This document shows positions 46,332-63,137 of a stretch of DNA of 64,000 bases, piece by piece; the stretch's first letter is position 1; every line of letters starts with the position of its first letter. Below the pieces are notes generated by a model. The model searched no databases and had not been told where the DNA came from. It worked only from the letters and a program-made list of their open reading frames with translations. Origin of the DNA: Lepturacanthus savala. Taxonomy: Eukaryota; Chordata; Actinopteri; Scombriformes; Trichiuridae. Made by a program: the position numbers and the translations under genes. The stretch spans positions 6,873,727 through 6,937,726 of the forward strand of contig CM060478.1 in NCBI GenBank assembly GCA_030544235.1, read 5' to 3'.

Positions 46332-46439
46332 AGTGACAGTAGTGTGTAGCCAGGGCTGTAGCCACCATTGAGGACACAGAGGTCATGACCTCTGTGTCCT
46401 CAATGGTGGCTACAGCCCTGGCTACACACTACTGTCACT
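46332..46439. repeat. Perfect 108-bp palindrome without spacer
   Basis: The 54-bp left arm (from agtgacagtagtgtgtagcc) is exactly reverse-complementary to the 54-bp right arm (ending ggctacacactactgtcact). The centre is ggtcatgacc between 46385 and 46386. The symmetry stops abruptly on both sides. No repeat family is recognised with confidence. Confidence 0.9.
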
Positions 46440-51654
<5,215 letters not shown>

Positions 51655-51790
51655 TTGACATGTTGGAAAAAATTATTTACTTTTTTGTAAGAGTGAGAAG
51701 AGAAGCCACTGTCATATCTGTACAGTACATATAGCCACCAGGTGGTTTAGCTTAGCATAAATGTCCAAAACTGCCACTTAAGATTTATAT
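51655..51790. repeat. Teleost repeat fragment (GTCATATCTGTACAGTA...TTAGCTTAGCATAAA)
   Basis: The ordered phrases agagtgagaagagaagccac, gtcatatctgtacagtacat and ggtggtttagcttagcataa are those of a very common percomorph repeat. Only a part of it is recognisable. Confidence 0.55.
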
Positions 51791-54273
51791 ATACTTTATA
51801 TACTTTACATAGTAGTTATATCGCAGGTCATCTGAGCCTTTTTGTACACAAACTTTGAATCTCTTTGGGCTCTATCTTCCATTCCATACATGCAGAAGCA
51901 AACATGTGTTTGTGGACCAATTTTTACTGCAATTAATTAATTCATCATGTAAAATGACACCTGTCTCTTATTTGTATTCTACAATGTGTAATTTTGCGTA
52001 AAAACGTTTCTCCTTGATTGGTTAGTTAAGCTAACTTGCTTGCTAACTTAGCTAACATTACTTGTTGGTCAAATTCCTCTTCAACGTTCAAATGACCCTA
52101 CATATAACATATTGCAGGCTGACCGCTTGACGCAGTTGGCAACAAACCTGGCAACCCCGACTGCTGGATTGTTTTTGTATTGTGCTACAACTACAATTTT
52201 GAGGCGTTATTCTGTTCGTTTTACACGTTCCACCTTTAAGCTATAAAAAAATCGACATTTTACTGACGTCAAGCAGGACGTGTTGATAAAGTTCAGCACA
52301 TTAGCGGCGCTCAACAACCACCATGGATTCTAAAAGTTAGCGGAGAAATCACTGTTATAGACCTAACGTTGCTTCACATCTTATTTAATATCCACAAACA
52401 CATTCCACCTGACACAAATCTAAGACATTATTCTGTTCATGCAGAATAATGACGCCTGCTCTTTCTTCTACAGGAGAGAGTTTTGTTTAGTATGGAGGGA
52501 CAAGCATGCTCAGGGGGTCCTGAGACCTCATCAGCATTGCTGAGAGAGAGAGAGAGAGAGAGATCGAGAGCGAGAGAGAGAGCGAGAGCGTCCCCAGGCC
52601 CACCCCACTGGGAGCGACCTGGGGACTGGCAGCCTTTTGAAGTGGTAATTTGCCCGGGCCCGAAGGAGGGCCGCCAAATTGAAATGTCTTTTGACAACGA
52701 GAGACAGCCACCGTTGTCGTCTGATTGAGCCACCCTCAGGAATAGAGAAGGAGACGGAGACAGGGGGAGAAAGAGATTGAGACACGCAGACGGAGAAAAG
52801 TGAGGGTAACAAGCACAGAAAAGTGTCATTTCGCCGATTTAAAAAAAAAAAGAAAACGCGATTTTCATTGGAATCGCTGCGAAAGTTGAAAACTTGAGAA
52901 GAGGTTTCGCGGCAGCGGGCCAAAAGGTGCCGCCGTGGCGACACGAGCCCGTGTCTGTTCTCCAGTCAGCATTTCATGGATTTCGCCCTGGAGGCAAGAC
53001 TTTTAATTGCATGAATCTTATATATGAAAAACATCCAACCTTGAAAAGTTATGTCTGCAGGATAAACGGGCAGGAGACGATTATCTACAAACTATTGATG
53101 GAAAGAAGACATTTCTGTAATAATCCTGTATTCAGCATGCGAACGCGGAACCATAGCTCACGCTGCTGTTGCTGGCTTTGTCTCTGGATGAGTGTCAGAT
53201 ACAGTAAACACCCCGAGTAACAGAGAAGCAGAGGAGATGGCTGCGGGCGCTGTGGTCTGCAGCCTTGAATGATACGAGCACATGAATAGGAGTCACGAGA
53301 AAGCTTGAGGTCAAACACTGCCTGATTCCCATTACAGCACAGCCTGTGAACTACAAATAGATTTCTGCGCATTGCAGAGAGCAGAGAAAGACAACTGACA
53401 AACATGCGACTAGCAGAATTAAGCCTGTGACATTCATTTAAATGTAAAATGAGGTTACGCTCTCAGAATGCATCTGGCGTACCGCGTTGGACTCTATTAT
53501 GTAGCTGTGGTTCCGATGCAGGGGCTGAATTTTCAGGTTCACGGAACAACCTGCCCTCTTGTAATCATTGTTTGATTCGGCGGCTCTTCGTTATGCTCTG
53601 TTATTTCTCTCGCTTCCCTCCTCTTCCTCCGCGCTCTCAGACACACGCGAGCCTACACAGAGCAGATGAAAAGAGCTATAATGGCTCGGAGATGAGGGGA
53701 ACTTTTAGTCTGGGAATGCTTGAACTCGCGAGCCTCCGACCGGGAGCCAGGTGGCAGCGTGGTGCCCCGGCTCCCCGGAGGACCCGGTTGAGGTACTTGT
53801 CTCACCACCCCGTGGCCTTATTCTGTCAGCCCCCTTGCCTGATGCAGATTGGCCCCTACACGAGGGGCCCAGGGAGCCCGCATCCCCCTCCTCCCCGTCT
53901 CCATCTGTTTAACTGCATCTCCAGCATCCTGCACCAAAGCGCAACACAACGGAAATGGAGGGAGGGGAAGTTAAAATTCACTAACTGCTGGGAGAAGGGA
54001 AAGAAGAGGGAGAGACAGAGAGATTCAGACTCACGGCCGCCAAGAGATGTTTACATTTAAAAGACGGGAGCTAGCATTCACTGAATTATTGAAAGCATTC
54101 TTTATGTCTAAATGACCTTGGAAGTGTGGGGTTTACATAAGAGATTCAGTAGGTTCCATTGTAGTCAATGCATTTCTTTCCTCGCCTAAAGGGAATACAG
54201 TTTGTTTCAAACCATGGCTTTTAGGGGGCAACTTTAAACAAAAAACAGACTAAAAGACTAAAAGAATCTACAT
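51791..54273. other. Intergenic DNA, no gene seen
   Basis: 51800-52430 may be older repeat. 52480-52960 is GC-rich with a GA tract (52542-52590), and 53440-54060 has the longest unassigned frame (53449-54060, 203 codons) but no domain, signal or splice context. I see no supported gene. Confidence 0.4.
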
Positions 54274-54594
54274 CAGTGGTGTCAAAGACATTTTAGTTCA
54301 TGGTCCACATATAGACAAATTTGATTTTATGCGGTCTCGACCAGTAAAAGTGATCCATATCAACCCCCTGAATAAAAAATAACCACACCTCCATATTTCT
54401 ACTTTTCTTTTCATGTAAAAAGGTAAAACTAGGCTTTACATTACTGTGAAGAAACAGAAACTGGTCCATTTTTTCTTAGAAACTCCCAAACTGTGTGTCC
54501 CCTTTTTTTCTCACTCTGCAGAGTCATTCAGGGGCTGGACTGGACCCTTTGTCGGGCCCGTTCTGGCCCTCGAGCCGCACGTTTGACCCACCTG
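54274..54594. mobile_element. Non-autonomous element with CAGTGGTGTCAAA ends
   Basis: The left end cagtggtgtcaaagacattt is mirrored by the right end cgcacgtttgacccacctg. The interior has ttcatggtccacatatagac, ctcgaccagtaaaagt, gctggactggaccctttgtc and gggcccgttctggccctcga. This is a common fish MITE (CAGGGGTGTCAAACTCA type). Confidence 0.65.
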
Positions 54595-54779
54595 GTCTAC
54601 ATAGACACCAAAACTGTGACCGAAGGTCACGTGCTTCTACTCCCGAACCATTCTTAGTGAAACGTTCCCGTTTTGTTACCTCAAAATAAACCCCTTGTAT
54701 TTAAAAGTGAATACTTGCATATTTCAAGTGATACGATTAGAAACTGGTTTTCAAACGCTTGAGGCATATGGGAATGTCA

Positions 54780-55070
54780 CCGTTTCGCTAACGGAGGTAT
54801 TAGAGGGATCGAAATACCGACACAAAGTACTCGAAGATCACAAATGTCTGCTGCGGAATGCGCTGTAACCCTCGCAGCGGTTGTCGAGATGTATTTTTCT
54901 TTTCCCCCAAACCCCACATCAACCTCCCTACACGCCAGAGGAAACGTCTGGCAATCACCAAAGTCATGAGGATGTAGCGCCTGGGAGCCACGGATGTCTG
55001 CACCGAATGTCATTACGATCCGTTAGATATTTGTTGAGATAGTTGACCGACATCGCCACCTCTCAGCCAT
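54780..55070. repeat. Teleost repeat (ATGTCTG...GTTGAGATA...CCGACATCGCCA)
   Basis: It contains gagccacggatgtctgcacc, gaatgtcattacgatccgtt, agatatttgttgagatagtt and gaccgacatcgccacctctc, the order of an abundant percomorph repeat. The - strand frame at 54777-55013 is its translation and probably not a gene. Confidence 0.55.
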
Positions 55071-56336
55071 TATAATACATCCATCCATTGGAGATACGCT
55101 GATATTATTTCATGGAATTTATACTCATTTTCTTGGCGAGGGATAGGGGAGAGGATTAGTACCACCGTCTTGTCGAAGCTGCCATACGTTCGTCCGACCT
55201 TTCTTAATTTGTAACCGGTCGTTCTCTGTGAACATTCAGAATTACATCATGCATTTACAAGTCAAATGTGGCGTTGGCTGAGCCTCCAGGATAACAGATC
55301 CCCACAAATTACCAACCCAAGGCTGAAAGACAACTACCGGTGTTTGTTGTGTTGCGATCCAGGAAATATCAGACCCTCATCCTGTCAAAAGTGTCAGATT
55401 CTCAAGCCCCATTTCGCCTCTGAAATGTTGTGCTGAGTGAACTCACTTGCTGCTCCGTGGCAGATACGTTTAGATGAACAAGCAGCTTTTGTTGCCTTCC
55501 TCTGTGGAGTGAGACGTTTCTGCTTCACTCTGCACATTTTGCCCCCCCCCCCCCCCTCTCAAATGAAACACTCTGCAAAAAAAACAAGAGTGGATTTTTA
55601 AAGCTGCATGTTAAAAGTGTACCCAATTAAACGCGGTCCCCCTTGAGACATGGAGGAAATGAGTCCGACATTTTGATGTGAGGGGAAACTGCTTTGCTAT
55701 ATGTATATGTTCTTTTTTTAGCATTTTTTTTCTCCATTATCTTTAGGCATGCAGGAGAACTGTACCAGCTCTATTAATACAGTACTGTAAGCCTCAGTAC
55801 ACACACCACACGCTCTCCATGCTCTCCATCCAGAACACTAATATGCCACTGCTCATTAGACCTTGATCACATATTGTTGTCTCAAAGGTCCATAACTCAG
55901 ATACTGCGAGGAAATATATTTGACCTCAACGCGCAGGTCACTGTTAGGTATCAGAGCGGTGCATGTGCATTACAACATTTACCACCATTTAAACAAATAT
56001 CTACTATTAAAGACAAATAATGTTTGTCAGTCAGGGCTGGAAACTGCTGCCACCAAGTGGTGCATTGGAGGGTTTATGTTTATGTCTTCACTGTCGGGCT
56101 GGGAAAAAAAAAAAAGTGTTGTGCCTTCCTAAATGTTCTACAGGTATAAAAACAACACTGGAGAAATAAGAATAAATACTCATTTAACACATTTTCCCTT
56201 TTTTGTTTAGGCTTTATGAACAGAAAACAATCCAAAACTGAACAACCAATCTGTAGCTGGCTTTTCATGGAACACACTACACTCTTAAAGGATCATAGTA
56301 CATAAAATACAGAAGTCACACATACTCACTCACTCA
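55071..56336. other. Intergenic DNA, no gene seen
   Basis: AT-rich sequence with a 15-nt C run at 55542-55556 and no domain-bearing frame. Confidence 0.5.
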
Positions 56337-56860
56337 TGAATGCTGCTGTCTACCAAAACATTGTGAAGGAGAATGTCCACCCGTCTGGTCGTGACCTCGA
56401 GCTGAAACCAACTTGGGTTCTGATCTAAAACATACCAGCAAGTCCACCTCTGAATGGCTGAAGAAAAACAAAATAAAGACTTTGGCTGTTCAAAGACCTG
56501 ACCTGAATCCTATTGAGATGCTGTGGTATGACCTTTAAAGGTGGTTCATGTTAAAAAAAAAAACTATCCTCCAAAATATGGCCAACTCATATTTACTCAC
56601 ATATTCTGCCACCTTAGCAGGCCTCATATTCTCTCATTCTGTCATATGAGAGAATGAAAGAATATATATGAGAGAATAAGAGAATATATAAGAGAATGAG
56701 AAAATATGAGGCCTGCGAAGGAATCACTAAGTTTAGAGGGCAATTACCTTTCTCTCACAGGGCCATGTAGATTTGAATTTTTTTCTCCCTTAATAATAAA
56801 AAACTGCATTTTGTGTTCACTCATTTGTCTTTGACTCATATTTAAATGTGTTAAATGTGT
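56337..56860 (+). pseudogene. Tc1/mariner transposase C-terminal relic
   Basis: Translating in broken frames gives pieces of the Tc1 DDE domain: [19 protein letters not shown] (about 56338-56394), [18 protein letters not shown], and [10 protein letters not shown] (56497-56526), which carries the third acidic residue of the DD34E triad. A deletion of the usual QQDNDPK segment shifts the frame near 56425, and a stop follows LWYDL. The element's 3' flank resumes at about 56738 (gggcaattacctttctctca, cagggccatgtagatttgaa, aactgcattttgtgttcact), while the transposase end is missing and replaced by a hairpin. Dead copy. Confidence 0.8.
56617..56716. repeat. Hairpin of AGAGAATA repeats inside the Tc1 relic
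   Basis: gcaggcctcatattctctca at 56617-56636 pairs with tgagaaaatatgaggcctgc at 56697-56716 with few mismatches. The loop side holds tandem agagaata/agagaataag units. It occupies the place where the transposase C-terminus should be. Confidence 0.75.
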
Positions 56861-59606
56861 GAAAAACATGCAAAAAAAACACCACTGTATATACATACGT
56901 AAAAAATATAGTATATATACAACGCCTAGATATACAACACCTAGATATAAAACATCTTGATGGGCTGCGCTATAAAACACAAAAGCAGTTTGTCTGTTTC
57001 ATCTTTCATCCGGAGATATCTAGAGACTTTTACTGCCATATCCAACATGAGATAACCTCTGCTGCTCATCTGTATGATAGATCTTTCTTTACTAAACCCT
57101 GTGCATGATATATGACTGCTGCTCGTAACGGTGCAAACCCAGAGGTTCAGAGAGAAGAGCACAGTTTCATCTTTAACTGTTTGCACTGGCCTTGACGTGC
57201 CATAACACTCCCTCCACCACATACTACACAACGTGTTTGTGTGTGTATCCATGTGTGTGTGTGTGTGTGTGACTCACTTCAGTACATCCTGAGAGTCCTT
57301 GTCTAGGGACCTTGAGTGCTAAAAAGCATGTGGGGGCCCTCTTCTGGGAGAGTGAAAAAAACCCTGAACAGATAAGGAACTTTTCCACCGATAGGAACGA
57401 GGCGTCCTGAACGTTGCCCTTCTCCCAAGCTTTTTTGCTTTCTGACGTGAGCGCGGCGATAACTGTGACAAGTTCACTGTAACTAGAAAGATTTAGACAT
57501 AACAGACGACTGAACTATGCACAGGCCTCCGGAGCTACTGTATCAGAGTGGCAAAAACCCTTGTGTTGTTTTTTTTTTTTTTTTTTTTTTTGTTCCACAG
57601 AGGCATCTGATCTCCACAGGTGTGTCGCCATGGCTTGAAACCAAGGAGGGAGGATAAGTGCTGACTGAGTAACAGGCAACAGCTACTCTGTCTTTCTCAA
57701 ACATCTTCAAGGTCCCTGTGGAGGGATAAATGGCCAACAGGAGGTGCTTTCACAGGAGAGACTCGCCTGGAGCGCCACAGGGTAAGTCCTCTTCTCACAC
57801 CGCTCTTTTTGTAAACTCATCCGCTTGTTTGAAATTAACATTAACACAAACATTGACTTTTATGACAAAAAAAGATGGAATATGAGTTTTTCTATTGAAC
57901 AGCGAAGGCTGAAATCTCACGCAGATAAAGAATATGTGAGTTATGTGTTGTTTTGCTCCTTTTTTGGTCCCTGCTCTCCAGGGTTTCAGCGTGCAGCAGC
58001 AGGACAGCAGGGAGGCAGGGGTCTTTGCACTCGCTGTTCCTTTTTCCTATGCATATACCTCTTTGAGATGTAACTTTAAAGAGGCATAGGGCATTGGAAA
58101 ATGGGGCTGCAGAGGTATTCCACCCATCAAACATCCGTTTCATCATCTTCTCTGCATGACAGCTGATCTCAAAGCGGGCGGGCACACACACACACACACA
58201 CACATGCACCCTGTGCTCCAGCCTTCCCGGGCCATGGCAGATCATGTCACACTGACCGCAGGTGATTTTTACATTTCTGTGATGCAAAAATCACAGAAAT
58301 GCATATAATTCATATAATGTCTTATCTGAAATTTCATCATCTGCATTCATGTAATATGCATGTGTGTGTGTGTGTGTGTGTATGTGTGTGTGTGTGTGTG
58401 TATGTGTGTGTGTGTGTAGGGTGATATAATATTGTATGCACAACATAATTGTTCATCACAAATATCTGCTTGTCTTTGCCTTTTTTTTGTTTTTTAAATA
58501 AAGATCTCTAACCATTAAACACTGGGCTTGACATTCATGTCAATAAAGATTACAGTAAATAATGGGTTATTTTAATTGCAGGGGCTAAATCACACAATAG
58601 AAATATTTGCATAGTTTTTACATTGTTACTTTTTACTTGCACATAAATGATTTAGGGCAGTGATGCACTAGGCAGTGTTTTGGACAACTGATGAGCAACA
58701 GTGGCCAGAAATTGCCTCAGTATTGCTGCTTTAACACCATAAAAACAGGATATTTGAACAGTTTCTACGTTGTTCTTCACCTTCCTACCTGATGCTAAAT
58801 AATATATTTACTGTATAATCATTTATATTACTAATATATATAAAACTATATATTACTTTCTTAGACTTTCACTTTTAATGAAAACATCAATACTAAAGGT
58901 GAAAATTAAGGTATACACAATAATATAAATAAAATGATCCATTACAAGTAACATTCCCTAATTCTAAATCAAAATCAAATTATATTATCAAAATGCGCTG
59001 AGAGTAAAAGTTAAAAAAGCATAAAAGTTGTATATATGAATGACATATAATTTTATATTACGTTGTAAAACTAATGTATCGATGTGTGTCAGCAGGATCA
59101 AAATGCTGCTGACACATTGATGCTTGAGGTGGTGTTAGTAATAAAACTTCATGGAGAGCTGGGTCCAACCGACAGTAGGAGTCAATAAAACACATCTGGG
59201 CAGAAGAAAAGAAGAAAAAATAAAGTTCTTCAACCCACGTTTCTATACTTATCTTGGGCCTGGCCTTTGCTCTTTGTGAATCATTATATAAACATTATAT
59301 AATAATATATAGTATACTTGTTCTTCTTCTGGACTAAAACAAATCACTAAATCACTATGTCTATGTCAGAACGTAGCTCAAAATGCTTTACAAAAACAAC
59401 TTAGATACATGAGTATCAGTTACACACAGTAAAAGAGTAAAAGGGTTATAAAATCCTGGACTAATAAAATCAAATCATAGAGATAAAACAAATAAATAAA
59501 AGATAGAACGATGACAAACACATTGTTTTTTTGTAAGGGGCAAGAGAACAACGCATTTAATCTTCTAAAAGCTTATCATGTGTGTTTTATCCATGCGCGA
59601 TCTTAA

Positions 59607-59680
59607 CTCTGCAGAGTAACCAGCAAATAAAGCTGTCAAATAGATTTAGTGGAGTTAAAAAGTAAAATATTTCCACTCCA
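59607..59680. repeat. Fragment of the AGTACTTAAGTA-family element
   Basis: ctgcagagtaaccagcaaat then aaagctgtcaaatagattta and gtggagttaaaaagtaaaat matches the internal part of the same element family whose ends lie at 18675 and 20207. Only this internal piece remains. Confidence 0.5.
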
Positions 59681-60560
59681 TAACTGTAGGTTTTCCTCAA
59701 CTGATCACACATTTCATGACTAATTCCTACCAATAAACCCCAAAGCTAATTACACATTTAAAACTGTGGGAATAATTCCCCTGAAAGCCACTTATACTGT
59801 AAGCTTAATGCCATCAGCATAATCAGCAGATGATGCTGTAGATCTCATTAGTGTCTCCCTTTCTCTCTCTCGCTCTCCACCGAACTTGTAAACAGCCGCT
59901 GGCCTCTACAATCACATCCAGCCCTCAGCCCCTCAGCCCCGGCTCCAGCCTGTCTGCTGCCATCCAGCTGCAGCTGCAGCGAGACTGTTAGCACCTCTCC
60001 ACCTACCCACTCACCTGGTTCAAAAGGATCAGTCAAACACCCATTGTCATTCAAGTCACTGATACTTCTCTCCCTCACAATGGATCATTTATTGATGCTC
60101 ATGTTGCCATTAGCGCCGGCGACTATCCCGGTTGCTGCTGCAGACCGAGGCCTTGTACCGACTGTATAGGAGCCTGCGTGGATGGATAGAAAGTCCAGTA
60201 TTAACCTTTTGACCTGTGAAAAATCCACTGGATTTGGTGACACTGGTGACACAACAAAACTATAAAATGTGCTAGCTGCCATGAAGGCCACATGTCTAGA
60301 ACGGTACTTAGATGTAGCTGACAAGATGCATGACTGACTGTAACATTAACATAACTTACATTACTTACTGAGGAACCAAGAAAAGGAATTTTCCTTCAGG
60401 TTTGAGCTGAAGTAGACCAGGTTGTGTTGCATGAAATATTACTTAGATATGGTAAAAACATTGTAAGTGTATTTATTACTTAAAATGTCCTAAATTATAG
60501 ACATATTTAAGGAATATAGGAAAAAAAAATTGATAGTTTCATGCTATGTGAGACAATGGG

Positions 60561-60672
<112 letters not shown>

Positions 60673-61635
60673 AAGTTTTCTTCTGCCTTCAGTTGTGAGA
60701 CAATGACACATTTCAATTGTCCATGAGCAAAAATGGCAAACAGAATATCCTGGTCATGTGACCTCTAAATTGTATGTCCTTCAAAATAAAAGCCTCCTTT
60801 TCATGCCTAACTGTAAAAACTAGAAAAATGAAGATAAACTAATTGTTGCCATATGGAAACACTATGCAATAGAGGGTAAAATAAGTACTTTTTCACAAAC
60901 TGTAGCATGTTTGCTTTTAAGTAGCACGTTGGCCTCAACAATTCCTCTGTTTTACGCTTTTTTGCAAAATAGGCAAAAATTAAAAAAAAAACGTGGGTGT
61001 TAAGAGGTTAAAGGAATCATTTTGTTCTTATTGTTACTGATGCATTGAATTCTAATCATCTCCTTTGGTAATTCCGCCTCCTGGTGGGAGGTGTCAGTAC
61101 TTAATTTATTGTTTTAAATCTGCACATCCTTTTGGAAAAAAAAAAAAGAAAAAAAGAAATAAATGCTAAATATAAACCGTGCCACAGGAGCCCGGCTCTG
61201 ACTGACACTGCATATGCTGCTGACTGATAACCTGCGGTGAATGCAATCACTCCGCCAGCAGGAATCCACTAGTCTGATCCCGAACTGCAAATCATAAGCC
61301 GAACCGGCCGTATTATGACGCCGCTTTATGACACAAGTGACTCAATCAGGCACCTATTTAGCCGGAGCCGCCTAATGACTTCTAACGTGAGGCAATATAC
61401 ACCTTCTGCAGACTGGAGGGCGCCGGCCCCTCCGCGTCTTTCAAGTAAGTGCGAATTGTTCAATCGGGAGACAAAAGAGCTCAATGGATCTCAATGATCT
61501 AGCTGTTACCTCCGCTTTGAAGTTCCCTTTGAAGATGCAAATCTCCAGCTCCGGCGCAGCTTGGAGTCATGCCACCGGACGCCAGAAAAAAAAAAAATCG
61601 AAAATATTTGCCTGGAGCATCTTTTTTTTTTTTTT

Positions 61636-61790
61636 ACGTGATCAGGCCGGCCTGGGCCTGATCACGTCCTGTTCTCCTGCGCCATATAAAACGGCAGATA
61701 TCGAAGCAAATAAGCGAAAATCAGCGTCAGAACCACTTCAAAGAAGGAAGGAGTGAAGGCAGCAGCGCACCATGTGTTCCTTTTAACATC
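61636..61790 (+). promoter_or_regulatory. Hairpin plus TATA-like block of unknown role
   Basis: A 13-bp inverted repeat ACGTGATCAGGCC (61636-61648 and 61655-61667) with a 6-bp spacer is followed at about 61682 by ATATAAAA in a GC-rich setting. Together they look like a + strand core promoter. Transcription from here would run into the vent-family 3' end in antisense. No protein-coding frame follows: the first ATG (about 61771) opens a 4-codon frame. I do not recognise a gene. Confidence 0.25.
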
Positions 61791-61870
61791 AATGTCACAG
61801 CAGATGGCTGCACACCGCATCCCCGGATCCACTATTCGCTATGATGACCATAATAGTCTTTTAATGACAC

Positions 61871-61896
61871 ACCCCCCCCACCCCACCCCACCCCTC
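61871..61896 (-). other. C-rich run, G-quadruplex on the - strand
   Basis: Four C4-C8 runs separated by single A bases (acccccccca, ccccaccccacccc), so the - strand has four G runs with one-base loops. It lies about 150 bp beyond the vent-family poly(A) signal on the transcribed side and could act in termination; that role is inference. Confidence 0.55.
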
Positions 61897-62041
61897 AAAA
61901 CACCTTTAATAACTTTTTAATTGTTCATATCGTGCAAATGTATCCTTTAGTAAATCAAGCACAGCTATATCCAACGTGGACCAACACTGATAATTATCTT
62001 AAAACAACTCGAAATGGTCATTTTGCAGACTTTTAGAACAT

Positions 62042-62202
62042 TTTATTTAGCGACTTAAACAAATACATTAGATTCTTTCAATCATACAGTGCTTCGGACG
62101 TATGTACACAGCTTTGGTAATATTCACAACTCCTCTTTTAAAGAGAGAACACGTGTCTAGATTCTAGACAGGATTTTTTTGTTTTTTGGTTGATAATAAA
62201 GT
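62042..62202 (-). other. Vent-family 3' UTR and poly(A) signal
   Basis: Reading from the TGA at 62205-62203, the - strand carries AATAAA at 62047-62042, the first canonical poly(A) hexamer after the stop. This gives a short 3' UTR of about 160-180 nt. It contains the palindrome GTCTAGATTCTAGAC (62155-62169), discussed under rejected items. Confidence 0.5.
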
Positions 62203-63043
62203 TCAGTAGAAGTGTGGGTGCAGGATGGCGGGCCGGGGGGGCGGGGACAGGCCGGTGGCTCGGTGCCGGTGGAGCGGCTGCAGCTGCGGGTAGAAGCCGC
62301 CGGGCAGGAGCTGTCCGCTCAGGCCGCGGTGCTGAAACAGCGCCGGCGGCAGCAGGGCGGCGGGGACCGGCAGGAAGTCGGGGCGCAGGTCCTGCACCTC
62401 CCGCTTCATCTTCATCCTCCTGTTCTGGAACCACGTTTTCACCTTAAAGGGGAATAAACGAACGCGTTTTCAAAATAAAGTCAACTTGTATTTGTCACAC
62501 AGCTCCTATAGAGTCACATCTGTCAGCAGCTGGATCGGACTCACCTGAGTTTCAGAGAGGCTCAGCTTCTCGGCGAGTTTCCTCCTCTGCGTGGCGCCCA
62601 GGTATTTGTGCTTGTTGAAGGTGTTTTCCAGTTTGCTGATCTGCTCGGAGGTGAACTTGGTCCGGATCCTCCTATGCTGCTGCTGCTGCTGCTGCTCATG
62701 CTGCTGTTGCTGCTGATCATGCTGCTGCTGCGGCCGCCGGTTCGCCTCCCCTTCGCTGTCATCCCCCACCTCACTCTCTGATCCAGATGTGTAACCGCAG
62801 CTGTCTGGAAGAAGCAGAGCGTTGAATGAACTTGAATCAAACGCACACACGTATCAGAAAGAAAAGGGGGATAAAAAGTGTATCTGTGCACCGCTTACTG
62901 TTTGGGGAGCTGGGAGAATATTCCTGCTGGATCCTCGATTCTTCTGTAAATTCCACAGAAGAGTCCGGCGTCATCTCCTCTGCGTCACTTTGCGCTGCGC
63001 CGTAGTAACTTTGGGAAAGCCACTCCACAGAGAAGTTTGCCAT
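62203..63043 (-). CDS. vent: Vent/Vox/Ved-family homeobox transcription factor (three exons)
   Basis: A ventralising homeodomain repressor of the VENTX family, which acts in the nucleus downstream of BMP. Coding exons: 63043-62899, 62804-62545 and 62442-62203; introns are 94 bp (gtaagc...ccag) and 102 bp (gtgagt...ttaag). The joined product has 214 residues. Seen: the N-terminal FSVEWLSQS motif (residues 4-12) typical of Vent proteins, an acidic/serine segment (50-68), a glutamine/histidine-rich run (74-92), and the homeodomain (92-151) with R96 (hd5), F99 (hd8), L107 (hd16), WFQN at 139-142 and Thr at hd47, the family hallmark (VKTWFQNRR). The C-terminal tail is rich in Pro and Leu. The second intron falls between hd44 and hd45, and the reading phases of all junctions agree (phase 1, then phase 0). 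Choice among vox, vent and ved is uncertain. The gene converges on hs3st1 across about 32 kb. Confidence 0.92.
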
Positions 63044-63112
63044 GGCGCATCTGAGTAGAAGTCTGTGTGTGTGTGTTTGTTGCTTCTTGGGTGACTCTTG
63101 ACCGCCAGGCTA

Positions 63113-63118
63113 CTATAA
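63113..63118 (-). promoter_or_regulatory. TATA-like box of the vent-family gene
   Basis: On the - strand the sequence reads cccTTATAGtag about 70 bp before the ATG. This would place transcription start near 63085 and give a 5' UTR of roughly 40 bp. It is a weak match to TATAAA but well placed relative to the octamer palindrome just upstream. A short GT repeat (about 63063-63080 on the + strand) falls in the presumed 5' UTR. Confidence 0.4.
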
Positions 63119-63137
63119 GGGAGGGGCACACGTCTCT

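Noticed and set aside
53449..54060. A 203-codon open frame on the + strand, the longest not tied to a gene
   Set aside because: The composition drifts with local GC content, it has no domain, signal or splice context, and the end is a low-complexity KREGKKRERQ run. Treated as chance.
58272..58301. A 12-bp-arm hairpin (catttctgtgat) as a possible microRNA
   Set aside because: The arms are too short for a microRNA precursor, and no further pairing flanks them.
62155..62169. GTCTAGATTCTAGAC palindrome resembling paired Smad sites
   Set aside because: It lies in the 3' UTR of the vent-family gene, and the half sites are three bases apart instead of forming the compact GTCTAGAC. Probably coincidence.
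62138..62434. Alternative - strand frame rich in Pro and Ala over the last vent-family exon
   Set aside because: A shadow frame. The spliced reading with WFQNRR and the matched junction phases is clearly the real one.
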